Assembly (NCBI RefSeq): GCF_904424705.1
Contig: NZ_CAJGBF010000003.1
Coordinates: 124,001-188,000 of the forward strand
DNA: 64,000 bases
DNA from: Rossellomorea arthrocnemi
Lineage (GTDB): Bacteria; Bacillota; Bacilli; Bacillales; Bacillaceae_B
Reading direction: 5' to 3'
The notes under the pieces were generated by a model, which saw only the letters and a program-made list of their open reading frames with translations, was not told the DNA's origin and did no database searches. This document shows positions 27,442 to 36,723 of the stretch, one piece after another. The position numbers were made by a program, and so were the translations under genes. Each line of letters begins with the position of its first letter. Position 1 is the first letter of the stretch.

Positions 27442-28401
27442 GTGGGTTTTTTTGATATTTTGACAATTCTCATCCCATCAACATTGCTTTGGGCAACACC
27501 ACTTATTTTCACTGCTTTAGGTGGGGCATTCTCAGAGCGTTCAGGCGTCGTGAATATCGGACTTGAAGGTCTGATGGTCATTGGTGCATTCTCAAGTATT
27601 GTATTTAACCTTGCTTTCGCGGATACTTTCGGTTCATCAACACCTTGGGTCGCGCTCCTCGTGGCCATGGTCATGGGAGGGCTGCTTGCCGTCCTGCATG
27701 CTGTTGCTTCCATTACATTCAGGGCCGACCAGGTTGTATCAGGTGTAGCCATCAACTTACTCGCAGTAGGACTGACTCTTTTCTTAGTCAAGCGTATTTA
27801 TGGGAAAGGTCAGACGGATATTATTTCTGAAGGATTCGGTAAGGTCGATGTACCTTTGCTTCATAAAATCCCGGTCATTGGGGATATCTTCTTTTCTAAC
27901 ACATATTGGCCGCCTTTTGTCGCGATACTGGTATCCTTCATTGTCTGGTTCATTATGTTCAAGACCCCATTCGGTTTAAGGTTGCGTTCTGTAGGGGAAC
28001 ATCCTATGGCGGCTGACACAATGGGGATCAATGTAACGAAAATGCGCTATATCGGTGTCGTGATTTCCGGAGCTTTTGCAGGTGTCGGTGGTGGAGTTTA
28101 CGCACAGGCGATTTCTTCTGACTTCAGCCATGCAACGATCAGCGGACAAGGGTTCATGGCCCTTGCAGCCTTGATCTTCGGAAAATGGCATCCACTTGGA
28201 GCCATGGGAGCGGCTTTATTCTTCGGATTCGCTCAAAGCTTAAGTATCATCGGATCTAGTATCCCGTTATTTGAGAACATTCCAAGTGTATTCCTACTGA
28301 TTGCACCATATGTATTAACCATCCTGGCACTTACCGGCTTCATCGGTCGTGCAGATGCACCAAAAGCGTTAGGTACACCATACATTAAAGGAAACCGTTA
28401 A
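27442..28401 (+). CDS. nupQ: Nucleoside ABC transporter permease
   Basis: A 319-residue permease, second membrane subunit. Family features: ERSGVVNIGLEGLMVIGAF, ADQVVSGVAINLLAVGLT and the loop GEHPMAADTMGINV. GTG 27442 directly abuts the nupP stop and follows AAAGGGGGTGA. A strong terminator follows. Confidence 0.94.
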   Translation: MGFFDILTILIPSTLLWATPLIFTALGGAFSERSGVVNIGLEGLMVIGAFSSIVFNLAFADTFGSSTPWVALLVAMVMGGLLAVLHAVASITFRADQVVSGVAINLLAVGLTLFLVKRIYGKGQTDIISEGFGKVDVPLLHKIPVIGDIFFSNTYWPPFVAILVSFIVWFIMFKTPFGLRLRSVGEHPMAADTMGINVTKMRYIGVVISGAFAGVGGGVYAQAISSDFSHATISGQGFMALAALIFGKWHPLGAMGAALFFGFAQSLSIIGSSIPLFENIPSVFLLIAPYVLTILALTGFIGRADAPKALGTPYIKGNR

Positions 28402-28420
28402 TAAATCTAAAATACCAATC

Positions 28421-28457
28421 AAAAGGATATCCCGAATGCCGGGATATCCTTTTTTCA
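28421..28457 (+). terminator. nup operon terminator
   Basis: Stem AAAAGGATATCCCG/CGGGATATCCTTTT followed by T residues. Confidence 0.85.
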
Positions 28458-28830
28458 ATAGGTAAGGTACTGAACGGGTTCTTTCAATCAGTTTAGGCTG
28501 GTTGGTGGGGCGAAAAATCCTCCTCACCCGGCGGAAAGTAAGTACATGCCGCGGAAAGGAACGGTCCAGGTTTCACACTTCACTCATCCAATGTGAAAAT
28601 TTCTTTCAATCGTAATATACATAGAGGCAAGAAGGTTGTTACTCCGAAACATAATGAAAAAACCACAAGCATATAATAGTTTACTCGAATGGGTATTTTT
28701 CCAATAGAGGAAGATGCTTGAAATCAATCTCTCACTACATGTATAGTTATACATAAATACCGCACAATAAGGGTGTTTATTAATTTTGTTATTAAATTGA
28801 AGGAAGTATGGAACTAAGGAGGACGGTACG
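28458..28830 (+). other. Intergenic region before ymfF
   Basis: A 373-nt non-coding stretch. At 28528-28580 there is a GC-richer patch with GCGGAAAG repeated twice (near 28532 and 28553), reminiscent of degenerate intergenic repeats of Bacillaceae. A small inverted repeat (TTTCACA/TGTGAAA, 28572-28600) lies just after. No convincing promoter was found. Confidence 0.3.
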
Positions 28831-30105
28831 ATGACAGCCATAAACGAAATAGTCAAGAAGAAACATGGGTACACGCTACATATCGTTCAAACGGATAAGT
28901 ATAAAACCAACAGCCTCGTATTAAAGATGAAAGCACCCCTTGATCCTGAAACAGTCACATTACGGGGATTGCTTCCGCATGTAATGCAGAGCAGTACAAA
29001 GACCTATCCAAGTACCACTGAATTGCGCTCCTATTTGGATGAGTTATATGGAGCGAACTTTTTTGTGGATCTGGGAAAAAAAGGTGAGTACCATGTGGTC
29101 AGTATGTCTGTTGAAATCGCCAACGAAAAGTTTCTGAAGGATTCTGAACCACTGCTTCAAAAAGGAATCGAATTCCTGGCGGATGTCCTGCAAAACCCTC
29201 ATATTGAAAGTAATGAATTTGACAAGAATACAGTTGAAAAAGAAAAACGGAACCAAAAGGTCAGAATTCAAGCAGTATATGACGATAAAATGCGCTATGC
29301 CAATTCACGACTCGTGGAAGAAATGTGTAAGGGTGAGCGATTCGCCCTCCATGTAAACGGTGTCAGTGAAGAAGTGGAGTCCATTACAGCGAAGAGTTTA
29401 TATGAATACTATCAAAAAGTGATGTCTGAAGATCAGTTTGACCTTTATGTGATCGGTGATGTCGACGTCCAGGAAGTCGAAAGTCTCTGTGATCAACTCC
29501 TTGAATTAAGTGAACGCACCCCTAAAGAAGTGGATGCTTCTCAAGTGGAGCGAAAAGAAAACGAAAACATCGTGAAAGAAAAACAGGATGTGAAACAAGG
29601 AAAGCTGAATATAGGATACCGTACACATACTCAATATGGTGACGGTGACTACTTCGCTCTTCAAGTATTCAATGGTATATTCGGTGGTTTCTCCCATTCT
29701 AAATTGTTCATTAACGTGAGGGAAAAAGCGAGTCTTGCTTATTATGCAGCAAGCCGCCTTGAGAGTCATAAAGGATTATTGATGGTGATGTCAGGTATTG
29801 AGTTTGAGAAGTATGATCAAGCGGTAGGAATCATTAAAGAGCAACTGCAAGCAATGAAGGATGGGGACTTCACAGATGGGGAGATCGACCAAACCAAAGC
29901 GGTCATCAGGAACCAGCTCCTTGAAACCATCGATACATCGAGAGGTTTGGTAGAGGTACTTTATCATAACGCCGTAGCTCATGAAGAAATCGATTTGAAC
30001 CATTGGTTGGATGAGATTGAAAAAACAACGAAAGAAGATATCGTGAAAGCTGCAAATAAAGTTGAACTTGATACGATCTACTTTCTAACAGGAATGGAGG
30101 GATAA
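28831..30105 (+). CDS. ymfF: Non-catalytic M16 peptidase homologue YmfF
   Basis: A 424-residue protein of the M16 fold. The zinc motif HxxEH is absent: the corresponding N-terminal region reads LLPHVMQSSTKTYPSTTEL. The second-domain segment YFALQVFNGIFGGFSHSKLFINVREKASLAYYAASRLES is typical of M16 proteins. It starts at ATG 28831 after AAGGAGG. It shares one base with ymfH, so the pair probably forms a complex of one active and one inactive subunit. Confidence 0.92.
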   Translation: MTAINEIVKKKHGYTLHIVQTDKYKTNSLVLKMKAPLDPETVTLRGLLPHVMQSSTKTYPSTTELRSYLDELYGANFFVDLGKKGEYHVVSMSVEIANEKFLKDSEPLLQKGIEFLADVLQNPHIESNEFDKNTVEKEKRNQKVRIQAVYDDKMRYANSRLVEEMCKGERFALHVNGVSEEVESITAKSLYEYYQKVMSEDQFDLYVIGDVDVQEVESLCDQLLELSERTPKEVDASQVERKENENIVKEKQDVKQGKLNIGYRTHTQYGDGDYFALQVFNGIFGGFSHSKLFINVREKASLAYYAASRLESHKGLLMVMSGIEFEKYDQAVGIIKEQLQAMKDGDFTDGEIDQTKAVIRNQLLETIDTSRGLVEVLYHNAVAHEEIDLNHWLDEIEKTTKEDIVKAANKVELDTIYFLTGMEG

Positions 30106-31397
30106 TGATGAAGAAAATTTCCTTCGATCAATTACAAGAAAATTTGTACTATGAAAAAATGTCAAATGGGCTGGACGTATACATCCTCCCCAAAAAAGGT
30201 TTTAATAAGACGTATGCTACCTTTACGACGAAATATGGAAGTATCGACAATCACTTCGTCCCTCTTGACGAAGAGGAATTCGTCAAAGTCCCTGATGGCA
30301 TCGCCCATTTTTTAGAGCATAAATTGTTTGAAAAAGAAGATGGAGATGTCTTCCAACAATTCAGTCGCCAGGGTGCATCGGCCAATGCTTTCACCTCTTT
30401 TACACGGACTGCTTATCTATTCTCAAGTACAACGAATGTAGAACGAAATTTAGAAACACTCATTGATTTTGTTCAAGATCCGTACTTTACAGAAAAAACG
30501 GTGGAAAAAGAAAAAGGCATTATCGGACAGGAAATTACCATGTATGATGATAATCCGGACTGGAGATTATACTTCGGTGTAATCCAGAATATGTATAAAA
30601 ATCATCCTGTGAAAATTGATATTGCAGGAACGATCGAATCCATAACCCCGATTACGAAAGATATGCTTTATCAGTGTTACAACACATTCTACCACCCAAG
30701 CAATATGCTTCTATTTGTGGTGGGCTCAGTAGATCCAGATCAAATCATGAATCAAATTCGCTCGAATCAGGAAAAAAAGGATTATGAAAAAATGCCTGAA
30801 ATTAAGCGCAAATTCGAAGATGAACCTGAAACAATTGCGGAGAAAAAGCAGGTTCTTAAGATGAATGTTCAAAGTCCTAAATGCCTGGTCGGACTCAAAG
30901 CTCCGGAACCGAACCAACAGGGCCAGGAAATGCTCAGACAAGAGCTTTCCATGAATGTTTTCCTGGATATGCTGTTCGGGAAGAGTTCAACATATTATTC
31001 CGAACTTTATAATGAAGGATTAATCGATGAAACATTCCACTATGATTATACACAGGAAAATGGCTTTGGTTTCCTTACTGTGGGGGGAGATACGGAAAAG
31101 CCTGATGAACTGGCGGAGAAGGTACAATCACTGCTTCTGAAAGCAAAGCATGAGTCCCTATTTACAGAAGAAGGACTTGAGAGAACGAAAAAGAAGAAGA
31201 TCGGTGCATTCTTGCGTGCCATTAACTCTCCGGAGTATATCGCGAATCAATTCACCCGCTATGCCTTTAATGAAATGGATTTATTTGAAGTCGTACCGAC
31301 CCTTGAATCATTGAAATATGATGATATTCAGGCGGTTGCTGAGTCCATCATCAGTGAAGAACGATTTACCGTGTGTCAGGTAGTACCTAAATCATGA
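30105..31397 (+). CDS. ymfH: M16 zinc peptidase YmfH
   Basis: A 430-residue active-type M16 peptidase with IAHFLEHKLFE (HxxEH, about residues 67-71) and the downstream Glu in VEKEKGIIGQEI. Two tandem ATGs (30105 and 30108) are possible starts; the first overlaps the ymfF stop. In B. subtilis and relatives the ymfF-ymfH-ymfI set is conserved near spoIIIE; the substrate is not established. Confidence 0.93.
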   Translation: MMKKISFDQLQENLYYEKMSNGLDVYILPKKGFNKTYATFTTKYGSIDNHFVPLDEEEFVKVPDGIAHFLEHKLFEKEDGDVFQQFSRQGASANAFTSFTRTAYLFSSTTNVERNLETLIDFVQDPYFTEKTVEKEKGIIGQEITMYDDNPDWRLYFGVIQNMYKNHPVKIDIAGTIESITPITKDMLYQCYNTFYHPSNMLLFVVGSVDPDQIMNQIRSNQEKKDYEKMPEIKRKFEDEPETIAEKKQVLKMNVQSPKCLVGLKAPEPNQQGQEMLRQELSMNVFLDMLFGKSSTYYSELYNEGLIDETFHYDYTQENGFGFLTVGGDTEKPDELAEKVQSLLLKAKHESLFTEEGLERTKKKKIGAFLRAINSPEYIANQFTRYAFNEMDLFEVVPTLESLKYDDIQAVAESIISEERFTVCQVVPKS

Positions 31398-31467
31398 CAG
31401 AAGGGGAGCTGCTCTTTTTCAAAGGGTAGTTCCTCTCTTTATGTGATCAATGTTTGGAGTGAAACAA

Positions 31468-32184
31468 ATGAAATATGCATTAATTACTGGTGCCTCTGGG
31501 GGAATAGGAAGTAGTACAGCCCTTACGCTTGCAAAAGAGGGGTGGAATGTCTATTTACATTACCATTCCAATGAAGTGGCAATCAAGGAATTAGTCCATG
31601 AAATTGATGGCCTCGGGGTGGAGGCGATCCCCATTCGTGCAAATCTTGCCAATTCAAGAGAAGTAGGAAGACTTGTGGAGAATATCTTTCAACTTGATGC
31701 GATTGTTTATTGTAGTGGGAATTCTACCTGGGGTCTTTTTCAGGACCATTCTGAAGATGAAATGGATCAAATGATCAACCTTCATGTAAAAAGCCCTTTA
31801 CTTCTTGTTCAAAGACTATTGCCGAAGTTGATTGACAAGAAAGGAACCATTGTCATGGTAAGTTCGATTTGGGGTCAGATTGGTGGTGCTTGTGAGGTTG
31901 TTTATTCTACGGTCAAAGGTGCTCAATTAGCATTTGTGAAATCTTTAAGCAAAGAACTCGCGTTAAGTGGCGTAAGAGTTAATGCCATTGCACCGGGGGT
32001 TGTAGAGACCTCCATGATGAGCTCATTCACTGATGAAGATAAACGTGGGATCCGTGAGGAAATCCCTATGGGCCGTTTCGCTCGCGCATCAGAAATTGCG
32101 GACTCCATTCAGTTCCTTCTTTCAACCAGAGCTTCTTATATTACAGGTCAAACCATTTCAGTCAACGGGGGATGGCATACATAA
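31468..32184 (+). CDS. ymfI: Short-chain dehydrogenase/reductase YmfI
   Basis: A 238-residue classical SDR. Nucleotide-binding motif TGASGGIG at residues 7-14, catalytic Ser in MVSSIWGQIGG, and YSTVK as the YxxxK motif. The C-terminal ITGQTISVNGGW is FabG-like. ATG 31468 follows TTGGAGTGA; the earlier in-frame ATG at 31450 would place that site inside the gene. The true substrate cannot be read from sequence. Confidence 0.9.
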   Translation: MKYALITGASGGIGSSTALTLAKEGWNVYLHYHSNEVAIKELVHEIDGLGVEAIPIRANLANSREVGRLVENIFQLDAIVYCSGNSTWGLFQDHSEDEMDQMINLHVKSPLLLVQRLLPKLIDKKGTIVMVSSIWGQIGGACEVVYSTVKGAQLAFVKSLSKELALSGVRVNAIAPGVVETSMMSSFTDEDKRGIREEIPMGRFARASEIADSIQFLLSTRASYITGQTISVNGGWHT

Positions 32185-32274
32185 AAAGTTTTTTCTGTCA
32201 ATTGATTATCACGCATAATTTTTTCTAAAGGGATACAAACTAAGGTTGTATTTCAATAAAGGAGGTCATGACAA

Positions 32275-32532
32275 ATGTCTGTATTAGATAACTGGTCTGA
32301 TTGGAAAAACTTTTTAGGGGACCGCCTTAACCAGGCTGAGCACGGCGGAATGGAGAACGAAACGGTGAACGACTTGGCTTATCAAATCGGTGATTACTTA
32401 GCCAATCAAGTCGAAGCTAAGAACGATCAGGAAAAAGTATTAGCGGATTTATGGTCTGTCGCGTCTCCCGAAGAGCAACATGCCATCGCAAACATGATGG
32501 TGAAACTTGTAAACAACAACGGTACTCGTTAA
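32275..32532 (+). CDS. ymfJ: DUF3243 family protein YmfJ
   Basis: An 85-residue soluble protein of the DUF3243 family, with VLDNWSDWKNFLGDRLNQAE at the N-terminus and a helical C-terminal half. It follows AAGGAGG at ATG 32275 and ends at a terminator. The family is Bacillales-specific and of unknown function. Confidence 0.9.
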   Translation: MSVLDNWSDWKNFLGDRLNQAEHGGMENETVNDLAYQIGDYLANQVEAKNDQEKVLADLWSVASPEEQHAIANMMVKLVNNNGTR

Positions 32533-32561
32533 GGAGAGGGAATTCCCTCTCCTTTTTCTTA
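32530..32561 (+). terminator. ymfJ terminator
   Basis: Stem GGAGAGGGAATTCCCTCTCC followed by TTTTTCTT. Confidence 0.85.
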
Positions 32562-32764
32562 TATAGGAATGATCAAATGTTCGAATCAGGGATGCTCCTT
32601 AAGGAAACGCCACCTTGTTAAATGAGAAATTGTACATATTTATATAGGTTTTGCTTTTCTATTGCCTCAAAATCATTTATTATAATACCTAGATGTTTAA
32701 TTAATTTTTCGAATTATGTCTATTTATATCGAAACGGAATGTCACAGTTTTTAGGAGGGTACCG

Positions 32765-33556
32765 ATGGAACGCAAAGAATGGTATTTAGAATATGAAATC
32801 CAGAAGAATCGTCCTGGCCTCTTAGGTGATATCTCCTCGTTATTAGGAATGCTTTCTATAAATATAGTGACGATAAATGGTGTAGATGAAGGAAGAAGGG
32901 GAATGCTTCTCCTCTCAAATAATGATGAACAGATCACGAGGTTGGAATCCATCCTGCAAACCATGGATACAATCAACGTAACAAAGCTCAGGGAACCAAA
33001 ATTAAGGGACCGGCTTGCCGTTCGACACGGCCGGTATATCCAGCGGGATGCCGATGACAAGAAAACGTTTCGGTTTGTTCGTGATGAACTGGGCTTATTA
33101 GTGGATTTTCTGGCTGAGTTATTTAAGCAGGAAGGACATAAGCTTGTCGGGATCAGAGGGATGCCGCGTGTAGGGAAGACTGAATCCATCGTTGCATCAA
33201 GTGTATGTGCGAATAAGAAATGGCTATTTGTCTCTTCCACATTATTAAAGCAGACGATTAGAAGCAAACTGATAGAGGACGAATATTCGTCCGAAAACTT
33301 ATTCATTATAGACGGGATTGTTTCAACACGCCGTGCAAGCGAGAAGCACTGGCAGCTGGTAAGGGAGATTATGCGATTACCTGCTGTGAAAGTAATCGAA
33401 CATCCTGATGTTTTCGTTCAAAACTCGGAATATTCACTTGAAGATTTTGATTATATCATTGAACTTAGAAACGATCCTGATGAAGAAATTACATACGAAT
33501 TAGTAGAACAAAATAACTTATTTCAAAATTCCGATTTTGGAGGTTTTGATTTTTAA
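32765..33556 (+). CDS. ymfK: DUF3388 protein YmfK, ACT-like domain plus P-loop
   Basis: A 263-residue protein. Residues 6-65 look like an ACT domain (LEYEIQKNRPGLLGDISSLLGMLS, then a second strand with MLLLSNN). From about residue 130 a P-loop follows: GIRGMPRVGKTES, and NLFIIDGIVS may be a Walker B-like strand. It starts at ATG 32765 after AGGAGGG. The family is conserved in Bacillus between ymfJ and ymfM; the ligand and role are unknown. Confidence 0.88.
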   Translation: MERKEWYLEYEIQKNRPGLLGDISSLLGMLSINIVTINGVDEGRRGMLLLSNNDEQITRLESILQTMDTINVTKLREPKLRDRLAVRHGRYIQRDADDKKTFRFVRDELGLLVDFLAELFKQEGHKLVGIRGMPRVGKTESIVASSVCANKKWLFVSSTLLKQTIRSKLIEDEYSSENLFIIDGIVSTRRASEKHWQLVREIMRLPAVKVIEHPDVFVQNSEYSLEDFDYIIELRNDPDEEITYELVEQNNLFQNSDFGGFDF

Positions 33557-33575
33557 TATTGGAAGGTGTTAAGTA

Positions 33576-34484
33576 GTGACGGAATTAGGAAATCGTTTAA
33601 AGGAAGCAAGAGAGGCGAAAGATTACAGCCTTGATGATTTACAAAGAATAACAAAAATCCAAAAACGCTATTTGATCGGAATTGAAGAAGGCAATTACGA
33701 TGCCATGCCCGGTAAATTCTATGTGCGGGCATTCATTAAACAATATTGTGAAGCGGTAGGACTTCCTCCGGAGGTCATCTTTGAGGAGCATAAGGAGGAT
33801 ATTCCAACTACCCATGAAGATGAAATACCTGTCTCCCTCTCAAGGGTTCAGTCCCGTAAGAGTGTTTCAGAAAGCTCAACAAAGGTATTTGACTTTTTAC
33901 CGAAGCTGCTCATTGCTCTGTTTGTGATAGGAGCACTGATTGCACTGTGGGTATTTTGGCAGGGTAGAGTAGGAGACAAGGAACCGGAAGCCAATCCATC
34001 AGAAAATAGAACGCAAGTCGATGTTGATGAAAATCAGAGTGCTGAAAGCGAAAAGCCTGAAGAAGCGGCCGACGATGACAAGAAAAAAACTGATGAAAAT
34101 AAGCTTTCCGACGATCAAAATGCAGGTGAAGAGAAAGAACAAAAGCCAGAACAATCCTTGGATGCAGTGAATACTTCGGGGTATAAAACCACTTATGAAC
34201 TGAAAAATGCAGATGAGTTCAAGCTGCAATTATCAGCTAAGGGAGACACCTGGGTAGGCGTTTACAACACCGACGATGAATTGTTGTTTGAAGGTTTATT
34301 AAAAAAGGGTAATAAAAAGGATTTTGACTTCTCAGGGGAAAAGCAGGCATATCTCGTAATCGGGAATGCTTCGAACACAGATATAATAGTGAACGGCAAA
34401 CAGCTCGAATACAAAGTCTCTGCAACGGATGTCGTAAGGCAGGATATTATCATTAATTACGAACCACAATCGGCTAATAATTAA
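33576..34484 (+). CDS. ymfM: RodZ-like cell-shape protein YmfM
   Basis: A 302-residue membrane protein. An N-terminal Xre-type helix-turn-helix (GNRLKEAREAKDYSLDDLQRITKIQKRYL, residues 4-60) is followed by RodZ-like FYVRAFIKQYCEAVGL, a transmembrane helix at about 111-130 (LLIALFVIGALIALWVF), an acidic linker (about 140-200), and an extracytoplasmic DUF4115 domain. RodZ links MreB to the elongation machinery. GTG 33576 follows GGAAGGTG. Upstream of pgsA, as is usual. Confidence 0.93.
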   Translation: MTELGNRLKEAREAKDYSLDDLQRITKIQKRYLIGIEEGNYDAMPGKFYVRAFIKQYCEAVGLPPEVIFEEHKEDIPTTHEDEIPVSLSRVQSRKSVSESSTKVFDFLPKLLIALFVIGALIALWVFWQGRVGDKEPEANPSENRTQVDVDENQSAESEKPEEAADDDKKKTDENKLSDDQNAGEEKEQKPEQSLDAVNTSGYKTTYELKNADEFKLQLSAKGDTWVGVYNTDDELLFEGLLKKGNKKDFDFSGEKQAYLVIGNASNTDIIVNGKQLEYKVSATDVVRQDIIINYEPQSANN

Positions 34485-34490
34485 CATGAG

Positions 34491-34517
34491 AGGAGTTTTA
34501 ATAACTCCTTTTTCTTA
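34491..34517 (+). terminator. ymfM terminator
   Basis: Short stem AGGAGTT/AACTCCT with loop TTAAT, followed by TTTTTCTT. Confidence 0.7.
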
Positions 34518-34561
34518 CATACTAATAGTAGACAGGTTTTTTAAGTATTGGAGGTAGAAAG

Positions 34562-35140
34562 GTGAATTTACCTAATAAGATTACAGTATCAAGGATATTT
34601 TTAATTCCATTATTTTTAATCATTATGCTTTCACCCCTAAACTGGGGTGAAATGATGTTTCTCGGGGCAGAAATGCCGGTCAAGCATTTTGTTGGTGCCT
34701 TGATTTTTATCATAGCGGCAACGACGGATTGGATAGACGGTTATTATGCAAGGAAACTTGACCTCGTGACGAATCTGGGGAAATTTTTAGATCCCCTGGC
34801 TGACAAACTGCTTGTTTCTGCAGCATTAATCGTGCTGGTTGAGTTGGGTCTTGCTCCTTCTTGGATCGTCATCATCATCATCAGTCGGGAATTTGCTGTA
34901 ACAGGTCTTCGTCTCGTATTAGCGGGGGAAGGGGAAGTGGTTGCTGCAGGTCAACTCGGTAAGATTAAAACTTGGGCACAGATCATTGCGATTTCAGCGC
35001 TTCTTCTGCACAATGCCATATTTGAACTGGTCAATCTGCCATTTGCGACCATTGCTCTCTGGATAGCTATGTTCTTTACAATTTGGTCAGGTTGGGACTA
35101 CTTCAAACACAATAAAAAAGCATTTGTGAATTCGAAATAA
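34562..35140 (+). CDS. pgsA: CDP-diacylglycerol-glycerol-3-phosphate 3-phosphatidyltransferase
   Basis: Makes phosphatidylglycerophosphate, the first committed step to phosphatidylglycerol. The 192-residue membrane enzyme has the CDP-alcohol phosphatidyltransferase signature, D-WIDG-YYAR-(8)-G-KFLD-PLAD, at about residues 59-82, and several hydrophobic helices. GTG 34562 follows TTGGAGGTA. An essential gene in B. subtilis. Confidence 0.95.
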   Translation: MNLPNKITVSRIFLIPLFLIIMLSPLNWGEMMFLGAEMPVKHFVGALIFIIAATTDWIDGYYARKLDLVTNLGKFLDPLADKLLVSAALIVLVELGLAPSWIVIIIISREFAVTGLRLVLAGEGEVVAAGQLGKIKTWAQIIAISALLLHNAIFELVNLPFATIALWIAMFFTIWSGWDYFKHNKKAFVNSK

Positions 35141-35152
35141 TAGAGTATACCA

Positions 35153-35187
35153 GGGGATTGATTCAAATTGAATCATCCCCTTCTTTT
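35153..35187 (+). terminator. pgsA terminator
   Basis: Stem GGGGATTGATTCAA/TTGAATCATCCCC followed by TTCTTTT. Confidence 0.75.
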
Positions 35188-35210
35188 CAGCAAATTTAGG
35201 GGGAATATAG

Positions 35211-36446
35211 ATGAATGCAGAAATTATCGCCGTCGGATCCGAACTGCTACTGGGGCAAATCGTCAATTCCAATGCTCAGTTCATTTCGGAGCAATTAGCA
35301 GAAATGGGAGTGGATGTGTATTATCACACAAGCGTGGGAGATAACCCTTACCGTTTGCAGTATGCCATTGAGGTAGCAAAGAAACGAGCAGACTTACTGA
35401 TATTTACAGGTGGCCTTGGCCCCACAAAAGATGATTTAACAAAAGAAACGATTGCGAAAGCATTAGGTACGACTCTGAGCATTGACAAAGAGGCATTGGT
35501 ATCGATACAAAGCTATTTTCAAAAAACCAATCGTGAAATGACACCGAATAATGAAAAACAGGCCCTTATATTAACCGGGGCTCAAGTACTGAAAAATGAA
35601 AACGGTATGGCTCCCGGGATGTTATTGAAGAAGGACGCCAAAGCCTATATGCTTCTTCCGGGTCCACCGTCTGAAATGAGGCCGATGTTCCATAAACACG
35701 GTAAACAGGCGATTCTAAATTTAATGAAGAAGAAAGAAAGCATCTATTCAAGGGTACTTCGTTTCTTTGGAATTGGAGAAGCGCAGCTCGAAACGGAATT
35801 AGAAGACCTGATCGACAAACAAACCAATCCAACTATTGCCCCTCTGGCAGGTGAAGGGGAAGTTACGTTGAGGCTGACAGCCAAGCACGAATCCCGGGAG
35901 ATTGCCATGGCATTATTGGATTCGGTAGAAGCGGAGATCTTGAACACGGTCGGAGAGTATTTCTACGGATACAATCAGGATTCACTTGTCGATGTAGGGG
36001 TCAATCTGTTGAAAGAGAGGGGCCTTACTCTATCATGTGCTGAAAGTTTAACAGGTGGGCTGTTTCAGGCTCAATTGACGTCCATACCCGGGGCATCAGA
36101 GATCTTGAATGGTGGGGTGGTCTGCTATCAGGATGAGGTCAAGAAAAAGATTTTATCGGTAAAAGATTACACATTGGAACAATATTCATCAGTAAGTGGG
36201 CAATGCGCCCGTGAATTGGCGGAAAATGTGAGGGAGCTTTTTTCTTCCGAAATCGGGATCAGCTTTACAGGTGTAGCAGGACCGGATTCACTCCATGGCC
36301 AGCCTCCAGGTACTGTTTGGATTGGGTTGTCCATGGAGGGTGAAACGACGAAAGCATTCCGATTAAATCTAGCGGGTGGAAGAAATGGGAACCGTATGAG
36401 AACAACGAAATATGGCTGGCATTATTTGCTCAAGGAATTGAGTTAA
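35211..36446 (+). CDS. cinA: CinA family competence/damage-inducible protein
   Basis: A 411-residue protein with an N-terminal MoaB/MoeA-like domain ([32 protein letters not shown]) and a C-terminal CinA deamidase domain ([44 protein letters not shown]). The C-terminal part in this family hydrolyses NMN amide. It lies upstream of recA, with which it is often co-expressed in competence; here a separate promoter with a LexA box stands between them. Confidence 0.95.
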   Translation: MNAEIIAVGSELLLGQIVNSNAQFISEQLAEMGVDVYYHTSVGDNPYRLQYAIEVAKKRADLLIFTGGLGPTKDDLTKETIAKALGTTLSIDKEALVSIQSYFQKTNREMTPNNEKQALILTGAQVLKNENGMAPGMLLKKDAKAYMLLPGPPSEMRPMFHKHGKQAILNLMKKKESIYSRVLRFFGIGEAQLETELEDLIDKQTNPTIAPLAGEGEVTLRLTAKHESREIAMALLDSVEAEILNTVGEYFYGYNQDSLVDVGVNLLKERGLTLSCAESLTGGLFQAQLTSIPGASEILNGGVVCYQDEVKKKILSVKDYTLEQYSSVSGQCARELAENVRELFSSEIGISFTGVAGPDSLHGQPPGTVWIGLSMEGETTKAFRLNLAGGRNGNRMRTTKYGWHYLLKELS

Positions 36447-36599
36447 GTTAGGTCTTAAACCGGCTGTCTTCTACTTAGGAGGCGGCTATTTACGTCTCCG
36501 GGTGAAAATCTGTTATTCTCTAAATCTCAGCATGGATGATTCCCTCTCTATTTCTACTACAAACCGATCTTTACATCCAAGATACCTATAGAAAAAAAC

Positions 36600-36651
36600 C
36601 GAATGAATGTTCGATTTTTTTCTTGTTTTCTATTATAAAAACGTTTATAGT
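36600..36651 (+). promoter_or_regulatory. recA: LexA box and sigma-A promoter of recA
   Basis: CGAATGAATGTTCG at 36600-36613 matches the Bacillus LexA (SOS) consensus CGAAC-N4-GTTCG with one change. TTGTTT at 36623-36628 and TATAGT at 36646-36651, spacing 17, form the promoter. The LexA box ends 9 bp before the -35. This agrees with SOS control of recA. Confidence 0.75.
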
Positions 36652-36723
36652 ATAGATAGGTTGGATTTGAGACAAGCTTATAAGTTGTCAATTTCAAGTT
36701 CTATATTCAAAGGAGGAAGATTT

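Noticed and set aside
36607..36723. Longer RecA N-terminus from ATG 36607
   Set aside because: This stretch holds the LexA box and promoter, and GTG 36724 has a strong ribosome binding site and gives the normal length.
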